Shown here: positions 59,701 through 60,979 of the stretch, piece after piece | How the letters are laid out: each line of letters starts with the position of its first letter | Position numbering within the stretch: position 1 is the stretch's first letter | Source of the DNA: Stictocephala bisonia | Lineage: Eukaryota; Arthropoda; Insecta; Hemiptera; Membracidae | NCBI GenBank assembly: GCA_035578905.1 | Contig: JAQJVL010000619.1 | Coordinates: forward strand, 320,501 to 384,500 | Direction: 5' to 3' | DNA: 64,000 bases | Translations under genes and position numbers: made by a program | The notes under the pieces: generated by a model | Seen by the model: only the letters and a program-made list of their open reading frames with translations | What the model was told of the DNA's origin: nothing | Databases searched by the model: none

Positions 59701-60979
59701 ATTCCTATTTTATACCTATTTGAAAAATTTAGATTGATTTATTCTCTATTTTCTTTGGTCTTAAAGGTAGACAGACTGCCACAGTATATTGAAGTTGTAT
59801 TTAATAGCTTTACAGAGTATAAGATTATCTAAACTTTAAATCTTGGTCAACCTTCAGAAGAAGTTAATGTTTTCATTATTGACTAATGGCTGTTGCATTT
59901 AAGAAGGGACAATTATGAAGAAATAGATCCAAGATTATGTATCCCATATATGTGTTGGCTTTATTACACATATATGGGATACATGTTCATGGCAAGAGAA
60001 TAAGGATGATACTATGAAACCAAGATCTTTGAATGTTTCCACTCTTTTCAGAGGAATTCCATGCAAGGTGTAGTCTGAGTGTATTTGGTTTCGAGTAGAT
60101 TAAAAGTGATAACTGCACACTCGGAGATGATTAATCCCATGTCATTATTATTGCACGAACTTTGTATTGATAAGAGAGTGTTTTATTGATAAAAGGGGCC
60201 AGAGTTTTCATCCCCACTCTGACCATTTGAACTGACCAATCAGGAACAAGTTAAATGTTAAAGGTAGAGGTTTAATAAGTTTGAAAGGAATTGAGTTATC
60301 GACAAAGACCTGCATAACTGTTCAACTAATGTTTCAAAGTATTGTGTAATATTGTCCAAAGAAGTAGTACTTATATTGTATTAAATTTGAGTTGTGTAAC
60401 GTTCACTGGTATTGTAAGTCCATGGACACAAAATAAGGTACATGCAAGGCACAACACACAGGTGAGTAGCAGTCAGAGTGTTGAGTGATTTTAATTGGTT
60501 TTAGGGAATATTTTATGCTTTCCTCATCAACACATTAACACATAACCACAATAATATAATGGAGGTATCTTGTGTGTGTTGTTTCTCTTATGTTGGTGTT
60601 AGCGTATTTATCTTCTCAGGCAAGTTTGCCGATGCCGTATCTCGTATATGCTAACTCTGATCCCCATAGCTCAACCCAAAAATATACAGTTGTTTAGTAC
60701 ATCTTTATGAAATATTTTACAGTAGGATATTAACTACAGGATGTAAAATAAAATTCTGACAAATATTTCATTAAAAAAATGTGACTGCATTAATATTGCA
60801 GAAGGAAGAGGAAAGACTCTACCTCAGGAAGTGCTGGGAGTATCCCTGTTTTCTGGACTTCAGGAGTTTGCAGTACTAAATGATTGGGCAGCGATAGAGG
60901 ATGAACATCGCCTTGAAATGACTTGTAACTTCTTTCTCATTACTCTCAGCAAACACTGTGGAATTGATTTATACCATTC
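421..60979 (+). CDS. HERC1: HERC1-like giant E3 ubiquitin ligase, 16 internal exons (partial gene)
   Basis: Joined coding exons: 421-606, 3258-3483, 11171-11350, 18638-18909, 24893-25045, 25250-25413, 27782-27913, 29125-29256, 31937-32087, 35841-36005, 38421-38570, 45470-45593, 50475-50642, 54613-54822, 56827-56955, 60802-60979. Every junction is GT-AG and phases match from exon to exon, giving about 907 codons without a stop. The first six exons form a seven-bladed RCC1-like domain with repeated WGxGxxGxLG and CGxxHTxAL-type motifs. The order of segments, including GKGSYGRLGLGDSNNQ and GDSHCLAL, is what I know of animal HERC1 rather than HERC2. HERC1 is a cytosolic/Golgi-associated HECT ubiquitin ligase of nearly 4,900 residues; its first RCC1-like domain is reported to act on ARF and Rab GTPases. 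The start codon lies left of the window. The SPRY, WD40, second RCC1-like and HECT parts lie to the right. Family assignment is secure; orthology rests on memory of the protein family. Confidence 0.93.
1959..3047 (+). mobile_element. piggyBac-type element, internally deleted, TTAA target duplication
   Basis: TTAA at 1959-1962 and 3044-3047 bracket imperfect terminal inverted repeats. The left end reads CCTCTTAACGACC inward. The right end, reverse-complemented, reads CCCTTTAACAGCTGAG. Next to the left end are two copies of a near-palindrome, CGCTCGCATATATGCGAGCG (about 1978-1997) and CGCTCGCATATACGCGAGCG (about 2021-2040). piggyBac transposases insert at TTAA. The internal ORF at 2272-2628 looks like the acidic N-terminus of such a transposase, and no DDE core is left, so the copy is non-autonomous. 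Confidence 0.75.
2272..2628 (+). pseudogene. N-terminal remnant of a piggyBac-type transposase
   Basis: 118-codon ORF starting at ATG 2272 with a basic start (MAKRKLC), then a Ser/Asp/Glu-rich stretch and the motif PGPSGDGPS. Acidic N-termini with a PGPSG-like linker are typical of piggyBac transposases. The DDE domain is missing and the last third (from about NVTFRPIGRFD) does not resemble the core, consistent with an internal deletion joining the N-terminus to distal sequence. I found no host homology. Confidence 0.5.
3258..3483 (+). CDS. HERC1: HERC1 exon 2: RCC1 blades 1-2
   Basis: 75 codons plus one base; phase 0 in, phase 1 out. Acceptor GCACTAG, donor GCGATG|GTACTC. It encodes VEAGQYCTFVIHTSGEV, then CGKGSYGRLGLGDSNN and GSDGHTLALTEDG, ending in SWGDG whose last Gly codon is split across the intron. 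These are canonical RCC1 blade motifs. The exon is clearly less AT-rich than its introns. Confidence 0.93.
4734..5608. mobile_element. hAT-superfamily DNA transposon remnant with 8-bp target duplication
   Basis: Left end TAGGGGTTCTCAACCTGG, right end reverse-complemented AAGGGGTTCTCAACGTG. The flanks are GGCTATAG (4726-4733) and GGCTAGAG (5609-5616), an 8-bp target duplication with one change, as expected for hAT. On the minus strand around 4920-5010 a decayed BED zinc finger can be read (CVLCDEVLSAESMK, a stop, then MLRHLEKKH), the usual N-terminal domain of hAT transposases. The remaining reading frames are broken, so this is an inactive copy. Confidence 0.82.
7370..7603 (-). repeat. tRNA-derived SINE, antisense
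   Basis: Read on the minus strand, it opens with a tRNA-like head: a box A-like TAGCGTAGTTGG near 7588-7600 and a box B-like CAGTTCGATCCC near 7544-7558. The body (CTATTAATTAATGACAC and ACTCATCACACTCATTC) matches a plus-strand copy at about 28176-28262, which shows it is a dispersed family rather than a tRNA gene. The cloverleaf is not complete. Confidence 0.6.
8090..9485. repeat. degenerate minisatellite, unit about 23-29 bp
   Basis: Dozens of imperfect copies built around CTACCCAAGTTGATCACGGG, with variants such as GGCTACTCAAGTTGATCATG and GGTTACCCAAGATGATCACG. Unit length drifts between about 23 and 29 bp. No ORF is maintained, and the spacers are too similar to the repeats for a CRISPR reading. 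Copies near 8222-8345 and 8600-8715 also share a longer stretch (TTTGAGCACCAGTAGC and TTTGAGCATCAGTAGC), so blocks of units were duplicated together. Confidence 0.85.
9480..11030. repeat. diverged ~340-bp tandem array (about 4-5 copies)
   Basis: Recurring landmarks in the same order mark each copy: a CAGNCATTTTGA-like block, a GTTATGAAAAGT block, TGTGTAAGGTTTTAAGTTCC, a GGGAGAAACTATTCCAAAA block and a CAACTCTACAAACAGGTCAG block. They recur near 9490-9640, 9830-9980, 10130-10330, 10480-10610 and 10850-10980. The last copy ends in GAGTCAGTCAGCCAGTTACA. The copies are strongly diverged, so the array is old. Origin unknown. Confidence 0.65.
11171..11350 (+). CDS. HERC1: HERC1 exon 3: RCC1 blade
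   Basis: 180 bp, phase 1 in and 1 out. Acceptor TTATGAACAG, donor GACTGG|GTTTGT. It starts with GT, which completes the glycine of SWGDG to give GDYGKLGHG. It then reads ISAGYRHSAAVTSDGELYTW and GEGDHGRLG. Both are RCC1 blade signatures. Confidence 0.93.
13066..13430. mobile_element. short hairpin (MITE-like) element with 17-bp perfect inverted ends
   Basis: CATGGAACATGCTTTAG at 13066-13082 is the exact reverse complement of CTAAAGCATGTTCCATG at 13414-13430. Inside the left end lies a second, GC-rich inverted repeat (GTTACGCG ... CGCGTAAC, 13111-13148). Four 24-bp tandem units follow at about 13323-13413. I see no convincing target duplication, so the insertion mechanism is open. It could be an unclassified MITE or a folded-back duplication. 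Confidence 0.6.
13323..13413 (+). repeat. 24-bp tandem repeat, four units, encoding an octapeptide
   Basis: Units are variants of GTAGCAGCCGTGATCTATTA plus CCRR. The open frame 13261-13458 reads them as GSSRDLLP, SSSRDLLP, GSIHDLLP and SSSQDL, so the period preserves frame. With only 65 codons, inside a mobile-looking hairpin and in a HERC1 intron, I do not call it a gene. Confidence 0.75.
13477..13512. other. two adjacent GC-rich hairpins followed by T-rich tract
   Basis: CCAGGGGGC-TT-GCCCCCTGG (13477-13496) is a perfect 9-bp stem. GGCCC-GCA-GGGCC (13500-13512) is a perfect 5-bp stem. The sequence then runs into GAGTTTTTGATTTTC. The local composition is sharply different from the AT-rich surroundings. 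It resembles an intrinsic terminator in shape, but nothing here suggests bacterial transcription. It may be the structured end of an unidentified mobile element. Confidence 0.55.
13797..14673 (+). mobile_element. piggyBac-type deletion derivative, TTAA target duplication
   Basis: TTAA at 13797-13800 and 14670-14673. Inverted ends CCCTTAAAAGGCGGC and CCCTTAAAACGCTG (right end reverse-complemented). An ATG at 14302 opens MANPDDSDFDEFVAGAMD, the acidic start typical of a piggyBac transposase. The frame breaks soon after, and a second acidic stretch runs to a TAA near 14462. The DDE core is deleted. 877 bp including target sites. Confidence 0.85.
14900..15795. repeat. G-rich minisatellite with repeated G-quadruplex motifs
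   Basis: Units of about 36-39 bp carry GGTGGGCGGGTGGGTCAATA followed by CCACTGTACGTGT. Units at 14930-15000 are in the opposite (C-rich) orientation to those at 15100-15790. A block starting GGTTAGGCTAGGTTCTTAAG occurs at about 15041 and again at about 15377, so the array also grew by a ~336-bp duplication. GGGGGTGGGCGGGTGGG matches the G3-N1-G3-N1-G3-N1-G3 pattern for a stable quadruplex. Overlapping ORFs in every frame here are products of the repeat. Confidence 0.9.
15826..18403 (+). mobile_element. decayed piggyBac-family transposon
   Basis: A broken transposase lies between ends that share GTGTCAGTCA-type sequence: CTGTGTCAGTCAATA near 15846 and, reverse-complemented, CCGTGTCAGTCATATTTGAC near 18370-18390. 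Palindromic copies (GTCAGTCGTTTTTGACTGAC near 16040, TCAGTCTTTATTGACTGACA near 16105) lie just inside. TTAA is present at 15826-15829; the right target site is not intact, so the right boundary is approximate. Confidence 0.75.
16306..18091 (+). pseudogene. piggyBac transposase pseudogene
   Basis: Pieces in different frames follow the family order. An acidic Ser/Asp-rich N-terminus runs from ATG 16306 to 16716, with a doubled EYFTSDSE unit. The DDE core piece at 16842-17204 has MVVDESMVPWRSRLGFRQ. IDNFYTSVPLATKLLD follows at about 17305-17350. The next piece, 17612-17935, has YNIGKCGVDNSYQM. A Cys-rich C-terminus follows at about 17930-18091 (CTLCYNKMK, then FCSGCPTIPTMCHACY). The three catalytic Asp positions (VDES, IDNF, GVDN) are still visible. 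At least four frame breaks or stops make it inactive. Confidence 0.88.
18638..18909 (+). CDS. HERC1: HERC1 exon 4: two RCC1 blades
   Basis: 272 bp, phase 1 in and 0 out. Acceptor CTTCCTTTCAG, donor GGGCAG|GTGAGT. It encodes HGDGNGRNVPTLVRDLSGVG, CGAAHTLALSADG, WSFGSGDQGKLGHGDTARVH and AAGSQFSLALTSNGQ, which are two RCC1 blades. It is the longest HERC1 exon in the window and has a strong donor. Confidence 0.94.
19012..19160 (+). repeat. tRNA-derived SINE
   Basis: Box A-like TCAGTGGATAAGGCGTTGG at 19021-19039 and a degraded box B (AGTTTTCAAATCACC, about 19059-19073) are spaced as in a tRNA. A body follows, with a short ATAAATGGATGAAATGATAA tail. It lacks a full cloverleaf and so is not a tRNA gene. 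Confidence 0.7.
21175..22346. mobile_element. piggyBac-type MITE, TTAA target duplication
   Basis: TTAA at 21175-21178 and 22343-22346. Inverted ends CCCTGCAAGTGTGAGCC and CCCTGCAAGTGTGGTAT agree over 13 bases. The element is 1.17 kb, has no transposase motif that I can find, and contains a (TA)n microsatellite at 21661-21717. Its ends differ from those of the other TTAA elements here, so it belongs to a separate family. Confidence 0.85.
21661..21717. repeat. (TA)n microsatellite
   Basis: About 28 consecutive TA units inside the piggyBac-type MITE. It produces an artefactual Tyr-Ile repeat frame on the minus strand. Confidence 0.95.
23706..23740. repeat. (CT)n microsatellite, probably the GA tail of the adjacent antisense LINE
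   Basis: About 17 CT units lie next to the C-terminus of an antisense non-LTR element. On the element's strand this is a (GA)n tail immediately after the coding end, as non-LTR elements often carry. Confidence 0.75.
23744..23952 (-). mobile_element. non-LTR retrotransposon C-terminal fragment
   Basis: Minus-strand translation reads EGATEGRRPRLEYIKQVLQD, a stop, then KADNRESWRAAVNQPYGS before TAA. The RRPRLEYIKQV and REXWRAAVNQ motifs mark the extreme C-terminus of non-LTR retrotransposon proteins. The copy is 5'-truncated, with at least one internal stop. Confidence 0.72.
24893..25045 (+). CDS. HERC1: HERC1 exon 5: RCC1 blade
   Basis: 51 codons, phase 0 both sides. Acceptor GTGTGTAG, donor TGTGAG|GTAAGG. 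It encodes VLAWGSSACLGCGGPDATC, then DISSGDSHCLALTHDCE. The ACLGCG in place of the usual GQLG is also seen in the HERC1 family. Confidence 0.92.
25250..25413 (+). CDS. HERC1: HERC1 exon 6: last RCC1 blade
   Basis: 164 bp, phase 0 in and 2 out. Acceptor TTAATTACAG, donor GATCG|GTAAAA. It encodes VFAWGNNAMGQCGQGHSTSP, ISAGTSHSVVWTSLP and then TDR. It closes the seventh blade; intron 5 before it is only 204 bp. Confidence 0.93.
25414..27781 (+). other. HERC1 intron 6 (2.4 kb)
   Basis: AT-rich. I see no transposon ends, coding motifs or repeat arrays. A TTAACCCTTAACTTAGCATA string near 27082 resembles a piggyBac-type end but no partner was found. Confidence 0.6.
27782..27913 (+). CDS. HERC1: HERC1 exon 7
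   Basis: 132 bp, phase 2 in and 2 out. Acceptor AATGTTGCAG, donor CCAACAA|GTGAGT. It encodes SVITWHRPFCVDLQEASFS, then a predicted helix and a Pro-rich EPPPPFPTNK. The WHRPFCVDL block follows directly after the RCC1-like domain in HERC1 proteins. Confidence 0.92.
28176..28262 (+). repeat. SINE body, same family as the antisense copy at 7370-7603
   Basis: CTATTAATAAATTGCCATTT and TATACTCATCCACACTCATC correspond in order to the body of the SINE read on the minus strand at 7370-7500. The tRNA-like head is not clear here. Confidence 0.5.
28290..28545 (-). mobile_element. decayed non-LTR retrotransposon C-terminal fragment
   Basis: Minus-strand frames show DRIRNKEIEKQY and, further on, RKFRRCPRDIWIDGVK with stops between, resembling the RRPRGRPRxRWIDxVK tail of non-LTR proteins. 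Heavily decayed. The pyrimidine-rich plus strand follows from the Lys/Arg/Glu-rich coding strand. Confidence 0.45.
29125..29256 (+). CDS. HERC1: HERC1 exon 8
   Basis: 132 bp, phase 2 in and 2 out. Acceptor TTGGTTTCAG, donor CTTTTCAG|GTAACT. It encodes EHEQFVRLCLKLLCAHLSLA and, after a short loop, LGDQAASLRHLLFR; the final Arg codon is completed by the first base of exon 9. Helical region characteristic of HERC1 downstream of its first RCC1-like domain. Confidence 0.92.
29257..31936 (+). other. HERC1 intron 8 (2.7 kb), 3' half made of decoy acceptors
   Basis: The first ~930 bp are AT-rich with no element that I recognise. From about 30190 to the acceptor at 31935-31936 the intron consists of tandem copies of its own 3' end plus the start of exon 9. 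Confidence 0.9.
30190..31936 (+). repeat. 111-bp tandem array of the exon 9 acceptor and exon start
   Basis: Each unit holds the pyrimidine-rich tract TTTATTGGTTTATCTTTGCA, the acceptor AG, an exon-like stretch (CTTGTAGATGTGGTGACC ... GGAGTCTGTGGTGAC) and a spacer (GGGCTCCTTTGTGGTGTATT). Exon-like starts follow the AG at 30248, 30359, 30470, 30581, 30692, 30803, 30914, 31025, 31136, 31247, 31358, 31469, 31493, 31604, 31715, 31826 and, genuinely, 31937. Spacing is exactly 111 bp throughout except a 24-bp internal duplication (31469 to 31493). Two subtypes exist downstream of GTGAC: CCAGTATSTAACAGATGGGG in the first units and TGAGTGCCTAGCAGTTAGGG later. Confidence 0.97.
31937..32087 (+). CDS. 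HERC1: HERC1 exon 9, the source of the tandem array
   Basis: 151 bp, phase 2 in and 0 out. Acceptor GGTTTATCTTTGCAG, donor GGTCAG|GTAATT. It encodes LVDVVTPPSVESVVTECLAV, then GAPLLLPPTHERLTLLQTLL and PQGSHLSKGQ, matching the HERC1 block with LLPQG and LSKGQ. I chose 31937 because it is the last acceptor copy, its frame joins exon 8 (AG|A) and reads uninterrupted to the donor, and only here does the sequence continue past the repeat (CTCCATTGC...) into conserved coding sequence. Confidence 0.9.
33427..33495 (+). repeat. tRNA-derived SINE head, truncated
   Basis: GGTGGCTCAGTGGCTAAGGC with CTTTGGACTGCGGATTAAAA following is a good tRNA-like box A and anticodon-arm region; box B is not clear. 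Related to, but not the same as, the SINE at 19012. Confidence 0.55.
33780..35800 (-). mobile_element. 5'-truncated non-LTR retrotransposon, interrupted
   Basis: Minus-strand reverse transcriptase. Upstream of 35518 the frame shows EQFGFQNK and CDLSKAFDCLNHKLLLKKL (motif A). From 35518 down to 35018 it has TGIPQGSILGPLLFVMF and FADDTSAVV (catalytic FADD). After the nested element the C-terminal part continues at 34293-34142 (LRVLAHCVDQDVLKIAYMAY) and, in another frame, 34096-33851. It is 5'-truncated near 35800, with frame breaks, so it is inactive. Confidence 0.85.
34294..35017 (-). mobile_element. piggyBac-type deletion derivative nested in a LINE
   Basis: TTAA at 34294-34297 and 35014-35017. 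Ends CACGTTGACTGCT and, reverse-complemented, CACGTTGAGTGCTGAC. On the minus strand an ATG near 34665 opens MADRNESDDDLGSDRK, an acidic piggyBac-like N-terminus. Removing one TTAA copy plus the element rejoins the flanking reverse transcriptase frame (ICFCLT to VLRVLAHC), which proves the insertion and its direction in time. Confidence 0.87.
35841..36005 (+). CDS. HERC1: HERC1 exon 10
   Basis: 55 codons, phase 0 both sides. Acceptor TGATTTTCAG, donor GTCATG|GTAATA. It encodes RMLLGIIVSSLEEHSQLSTL, LGYKRVTEGDD and KLMNTLLNNLHEVM. With exon 9 it restores the conserved LSKGQRM junction of HERC1. The vertebrate protein has a longer, variable loop where GDDKTEHDLS stands here. Confidence 0.88.
36168..37041 (-). 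mobile_element. piggyBac-type remnant with transposase C-terminal part (antisense)
   Basis: Left end TTAACCCTTAAGGAG; right end, reverse-complemented, CTAACCCTTTCAGGAG, so the right target site has mutated from TTAA. On the minus strand near 36740-36690 it reads LKSVIKYNKEMGAIDRT, the block holding the third catalytic Asp of piggyBac transposases. Further on comes LTAQHFPRPL with NPQKWC, resembling the family's GRHFP and C-terminal Cys-rich entry. Many frame breaks. Confidence 0.7.
37579..37678 (+). repeat. 100-nt uninterrupted purine tract
   Basis: Only G and A from 37579 to 37678, built from GGGAGG, GAGAGA and runs of 5-8 G. It can form triplex or G-quadruplex structures. The reading frame through it (Gly/Glu/Arg) is an artefact. 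Confidence 0.95.
37685..37738 (+). repeat. dispersed repeat, copy 1
   Basis: CTGGTGTTAGTGAACTTGTC followed by TTCCAAGGTAAGTTTGCTGA and TGTCCTAACTCTCC. Other copies are at 39266-39300 (inverted), 44845-44914 and 60592-60660. Element type unknown. This copy and the one at 44845 lie close to GA/CT-rich tracts. Confidence 0.7.
38421..38570 (+). CDS. HERC1: HERC1 exon 11
   Basis: 50 codons, phase 0 both sides. Acceptor TTGCTGTCAG, donor CAAGAG|GTAAGC. It encodes LEVLTVVEAEMKSDIDSEWQ, then a helix HLYDLLASLQTHLLAYCVNN that matches the HELLCSLQKQLLAFC-type segment of vertebrate HERC1. An inverted repeat pair (37710-37738 and 39266-39300) flanks it. Confidence 0.85.
39266..39300 (-). repeat. dispersed repeat, copy 2 (inverted)
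   Basis: Reverse complement TAAGGTAAGTTTGCTGATGT followed by CCTATCTCTCCTAATG matches 37710-37738 with very few changes. Confidence 0.7.
39324..40990 (+). mobile_element. pogo/Tigger element, 3'-truncated
   Basis: Begins CAGTTGACTCGCGGTAGTCC after TA (39322-39323), with further TAGTCCGAC copies just inside, the style of Tigger ends. The transposase follows at 39628. No matching right inverted end is found; the element passes into a GA-rich repeat after about 40960, so the 3' end is missing. Confidence 0.8.
39628..40761 (+). pseudogene. Tigger/pogo-family transposase, premature stop
   Basis: ATG 39628 (a second ATG is at 39631). The N-terminus has a CENP-B/psq-type helix-turn-helix (KWDIIKRYDRGETPTVIS and FGIGRPTVYDIV). 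A second CENP-B-type DNA-binding domain follows (HAWFRHERNINAPISGN, GWFENLKKRHGI). The DDE core has NADETGLNW, LLLDNSPGHS and QPMDQNVIKTLK, giving the three catalytic Asp. A TAG at 40759-40761 interrupts AFA-QQV at a place where Tigger proteins normally have Trp. The frame continues for about 75 codons after it (SWKNVWPHNP), so a single nonsense change is likely, plus the 3' truncation. Confidence 0.9.
41310..43929. mobile_element. unclassified 2.6-kb DNA element with 14-bp inverted ends
   Basis: CAGGGTGGCTACTC at 41310-41323 is the exact inverse of GAGTAGCCACCCTG at 43916-43929. TGTTA flanks both sides (41305-41309, 43930-43934). The paralogous empty site at 45033-45037 has a single TGTTA, so the target duplication is 5 bp. 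Inside, CTTGAATTTT-type motifs near both ends and two ~405-bp tandem copies (42387-42789 and 42852-43261) are visible. I find no transposase, so the element is non-autonomous and its superfamily is open. Confidence 0.85.
42387..43261. repeat. two diverged tandem copies (~405 bp) inside the unclassified element
   Basis: Shared landmarks in order: GGAAAT start, GTTAATTTAAATGATATT / GTTAGTTTAAATAGTATT, AAAACTACTTTCGCGGCGAA / AAAACTACTTTCGCAGCGAA, GTCATGGAGGCCAGGCAC / GTCATGGAGGCCAAACAC and TTATGTTTGGTTAGGT. The copies begin about 465 bp apart. Confidence 0.85.
44080..44560 (-). mobile_element. decayed retroelement fragment with GIY-YIG-like motif (Penelope-like?)
   Basis: Minus strand reads SNPPVLILASRNLVKPAQ, then KIPGNYTYDFTNIIYQLQC, two stops, and PAQYIGLTRKHMNGHRHDCK. 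The IIYxLxCxxCxAxYIGxT...H pattern is that of the GIY-YIG-like endonuclease at the C-terminus of Penelope-like elements. No reverse transcriptase block was recognised nearby. Classification is tentative. Confidence 0.45.
44845..44914 (+). repeat. dispersed repeat, copy 3
   Basis: GTGGTGTTAGTGGACTTGTC, then AGGTAGGTTTGCTGATGTCT and TAACTCTCCTAATTAC, as at 37685. Confidence 0.7.
45470..45593 (+). CDS. HERC1: HERC1 exon 12
   Basis: 124 bp, phase 0 in and 1 out. Acceptor GTTTGTCCAG, donor TTCATA|GTGAGG. It encodes ESESMKLIQRHLLVLLPQAC, EIYSRCASLLHQFP and EASFRIH, with the next Ser codon split. Corresponds to the HKHLQLLLPHATDIYSRSANLL segment known in vertebrate HERC1. Confidence 0.88.
45771..46663 (-). 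mobile_element. mariner-family element, decayed
   Basis: Inverted ends CGAGGTTTGTCCAAAAAGTA and CGAGGTCTGTCCAAAAAGTA (right end reverse-complemented), each next to TA (45769-45770, 46664-46665), the mariner target. Minus-strand pieces such as RFEYVEEIKYNATT and KEYFRKW..RWHKVVACGEEYFEGD match the C-terminus of mariner transposases. Frames are broken, and at about 0.9 kb the copy is shorter than full length (about 1.3 kb). Confidence 0.85.
47030..48180 (+). mobile_element. R1-type non-LTR retrotransposon fragment
   Basis: About 47550-47680 reads KCGKPGHKTSECTAP and SCVLCAAAGANSG, then HVAGSGHYQV, the zinc-knuckle end of the first ORF (its first Cys looks lost). From 47735 comes LNMQKSRTANHLLFLL and DVDILLLSEQYQNGR, the start of the apurinic endonuclease of the second ORF. 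Frames break afterwards and no reverse transcriptase follows, so the copy is 3'-deleted. Confidence 0.7.
48140..49960 (+). mobile_element. non-LTR retrotransposon with PHD-finger ORF1, decayed
   Basis: Two ORFs in order: a PHD/coiled-coil ORF1 (48197 on) and, after about 49320, an apurinic endonuclease start (NIKSLRSNFSNFLLEFSQIE, VLSEIWVN) with FVNIPTRLSV near 49790-49820. Frameshifts and stops are frequent. The reverse transcriptase is missing. Confidence 0.75.
48197..48980 (+). pseudogene. LINE ORF1: PHD finger plus coiled coil, interrupted
   Basis: ATG 48197 opens MSNLCGVCKKKCANDE, then KCSGFCDQYFHTTCI, a PHD-type Cys/His pattern. A TAG at 48332-48334 falls where PHD fingers carry a Trp just before the last Cys pair (KCSECRKG). 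A Leu/Lys/Glu-rich coiled coil follows (SVQFLSDSLDKANVLMAKLT, NIKKENDKIRAENKEMK). The frame shifts near 48690. The tail in another frame (RVYINDQLSLKTSYF) matches the end of this type of ORF1 protein. Confidence 0.72.
50475..50642 (+). CDS. HERC1: HERC1 exon 13
   Basis: 168 bp, phase 1 in and 1 out. Acceptor TTCAATACAG, donor TCCTCAG|GTGTGT. It encodes AVYDSPAGARLFHVIHCLLL, LPITSVQPLFQQLLLTVREI and DKLNGCLPTTLNNSS. Matches the hydrophobic SLLLLPVSVARPLL-type helix of HERC1. Confidence 0.88.
52079..54452 (+). mobile_element. complete pogo/Tigger-family transposon with TA target duplication
   Basis: Inverted ends CAGGTAGTCCTCGCTATACG and CAGGTAGTCCTCGTTATACG (right end reverse-complemented), flanked by TA at 52077-52078 and 54453-54454. 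2,374 bp. Subterminal TATACGCGG-type motifs repeat near both ends (TTACGCGGTTTCGCTTATAC left, TTATACGCGGTTTCGTTATA right). A single uninterrupted transposase ORF lies inside. Confidence 0.95.
52297..54045 (+). CDS. Tigger-family (TIGD1-like) transposase, apparently intact
   Basis: 582 codons from ATG 52297 to TGA; in-frame sequence upstream is open but has no ATG before it. Order: a psq/CENP-B-type helix-turn-helix (residues about 18-65, LSLEVKLEVLIRLDKGERI), a CENP-B-type second DNA-binding domain (about 85-150, GWFDRFKARNAFHSLKLTGE) and a DDE domain with NLDETGLFW (D about 192), LVDNVPSH (D about 307) and QPMDQGVI (D about 340). The acidic C-terminus includes LITLQEELSTEDLLTIEDD. Length is normal for Tigger transposases, and all catalytic residues and both inverted ends are present, so the copy could be active or only recently inactive. 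It acts in the nucleus, cutting and pasting DNA at TA sites. Confidence 0.93.
   Translation: MSGKREKKQIDVSNKRVRHSLSLEVKLEVLIRLDKGERIIDIHRVMGLPESSIRTIRSNAETIRKSVQSCTDLSLARVSKYISDSMEKMEKLLSNWIERYNQLHAPISMAVIQEKARAIYTEITKDDQNAPDFNASKGWFDRFKARNAFHSLKLTGEAALADNVGTETFKAITFKNFIEKEGYTAKQVFNLDETGLFWKRMLSKTFISIEEKTAPGFKAAKDRCTLLFGANASGDFKLKPLMVYHSENPRALKGCDKYMLPVLWRSSKKGWMTGKIFHGYISLVLQNDLKVYCYEEKIPFKILILVDNVPSHPPEISEINENIKVMFLPPNTTSILQPMDQGVISAFKANYLKHTFSLLIKTCDADDKLSIKDFWKQFNIKMAIDIIGKSWNELKPKCMNGVWKNLWPEITKYDVEMTENVRTTSKDIVDMAQRVRFTDVDEADVDELITLQEELSTEDLLTIEDDRFSEGSDKEEEPESVKTLTSKGMAEAFCMINNALNYFEENDPDDTRSAKVKREVENVIKCYRELYNNKLKTTTQLSIKTFFSQTAEKVQTPGKQTSDVNKGGQSDPPSLVAGTSKY
54613..54822 (+). CDS. 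HERC1: HERC1 exon 14
   Basis: 210 bp, phase 1 in and 1 out. Acceptor TGGTTTACAG, donor AACATGG|GTGAGT. It encodes DSWLWLVDLEKACSLLAGRC, then SPQEQETAYWLTSPLFSYGL. The block W-W/V-WLVDLE...GRCL and EEQDTAYW is a strong HERC1 signature. Confidence 0.93.
55112..55390. repeat. 145-bp tandem duplication
   Basis: AATTGAACTGAAGTATTTAA at 55112 recurs at 55257. The copies run to TGAGTCTGCTTGTTACA with only a few substitutions, so the duplication is recent. No coding content. Confidence 0.93.
55393..55735 (-). mobile_element. non-LTR retrotransposon C-terminal fragment
   Basis: Minus strand reads LRRFGSVKRMQEFRKPRKVF and EMEIERRRQERSTEVS, with YRAKTWVMG upstream, matching the HVxRMxxxRxPxxxxEMxxEGRRxRGRP tail of non-LTR proteins. 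Several stops. It accounts for the pyrimidine-rich plus strand. Confidence 0.6.
56285..56460 (+). mobile_element. probable 3' end of a non-LTR retrotransposon
   Basis: Non-coding stretch ending AACATTTATTTGTGAAATAA followed by AGATACTTTGAATTTGATTC. A terminal AATAAAGATAC(TTTGAATTTGA) string is a common tail of insect non-LTR elements. No coding motif, so tentative. Confidence 0.4.
56827..56955 (+). CDS. HERC1: HERC1 exon 15
   Basis: 129 bp, phase 1 in and 1 out. Acceptor TCTGATGCAG, donor ATTTCCA|GTAAGT. It encodes GPALKSLSNSLLNKHEQIHV, then ELFMKMPLNLRCIIEACINA and TIS. Conservation with vertebrate HERC1 is weaker here; the call rests on frame, splice sites and position. Confidence 0.8.
57045..57429 (-). 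mobile_element. 5'-truncated non-LTR retrotransposon with 14-bp target duplication
   Basis: Flanked by TTAGTATAAATTAC at 57031-57044 and 57430-57443. The minus strand has an uninterrupted frame ending GRRPRGRPRQKWWKQVK, then RWRGFVGAAKYLLRYVWPWE and a stop, followed by an (AAGT)n tail. Truncation at the 5' end, the tail and a perfect target duplication are the marks of target-primed reverse transcription. The open frame suggests a young insertion. Same protein family as the LINE at 61545-64000. Confidence 0.9.
57850..58826 (-). mobile_element. 5'-truncated non-LTR retrotransposon (C-terminal part)
   Basis: The ORF on the minus strand, 58795-58253 (180 codons), reads FLPAEIKLILVKSLIFPYFT, YCNSVLNDM and ITACRLWNSLPINI, the post-catalytic C-terminal region of jockey/CR1-like reverse transcriptases (the ACRLWNSLP motif is diagnostic). 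A 3' UTR and a TTCTATTC-type microsatellite tail reach about 57850. The reverse transcriptase core is absent; the 5' end stops at the adjacent MITE. Confidence 0.85.
58828..59296. mobile_element. mariner/Tc1-type MITE with TA target
   Basis: Left CAGGGTGGAAAAAAAATATG and right, reverse-complemented, CAGGGTCTATGTAAAAAAAC share the CAGGGT start and an ATGGAAAC block. TA flanks at 58826-58827 and 59297-59298. 469 bp, no transposase found. Confidence 0.7.
60592..60660 (+). repeat. dispersed repeat, copy 4
   Basis: GTTGGTGTTAGCGTATTTAT, then CAGGCAAGTTTGCCGATGCC and TAACTCTGAT: a more diverged relative of 37685-37738. Confidence 0.5.
60802..60979 (+). CDS. HERC1: HERC1 exon 16
   Basis: 178 bp, phase 1 in and 2 out. 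Acceptor AATATTGCAG, donor CATTC|GTAAGT. It encodes PQEVLGVSLFSGLQEFAVLN, DWAAIEDEHRLEMTCNFFLI and TLSKHCGIDLYHS. Resembles the LWISMQDYAVSKDWD and LAALLKHTN segment of vertebrate HERC1. The reading frame continues into an exon right of this window. Confidence 0.87.
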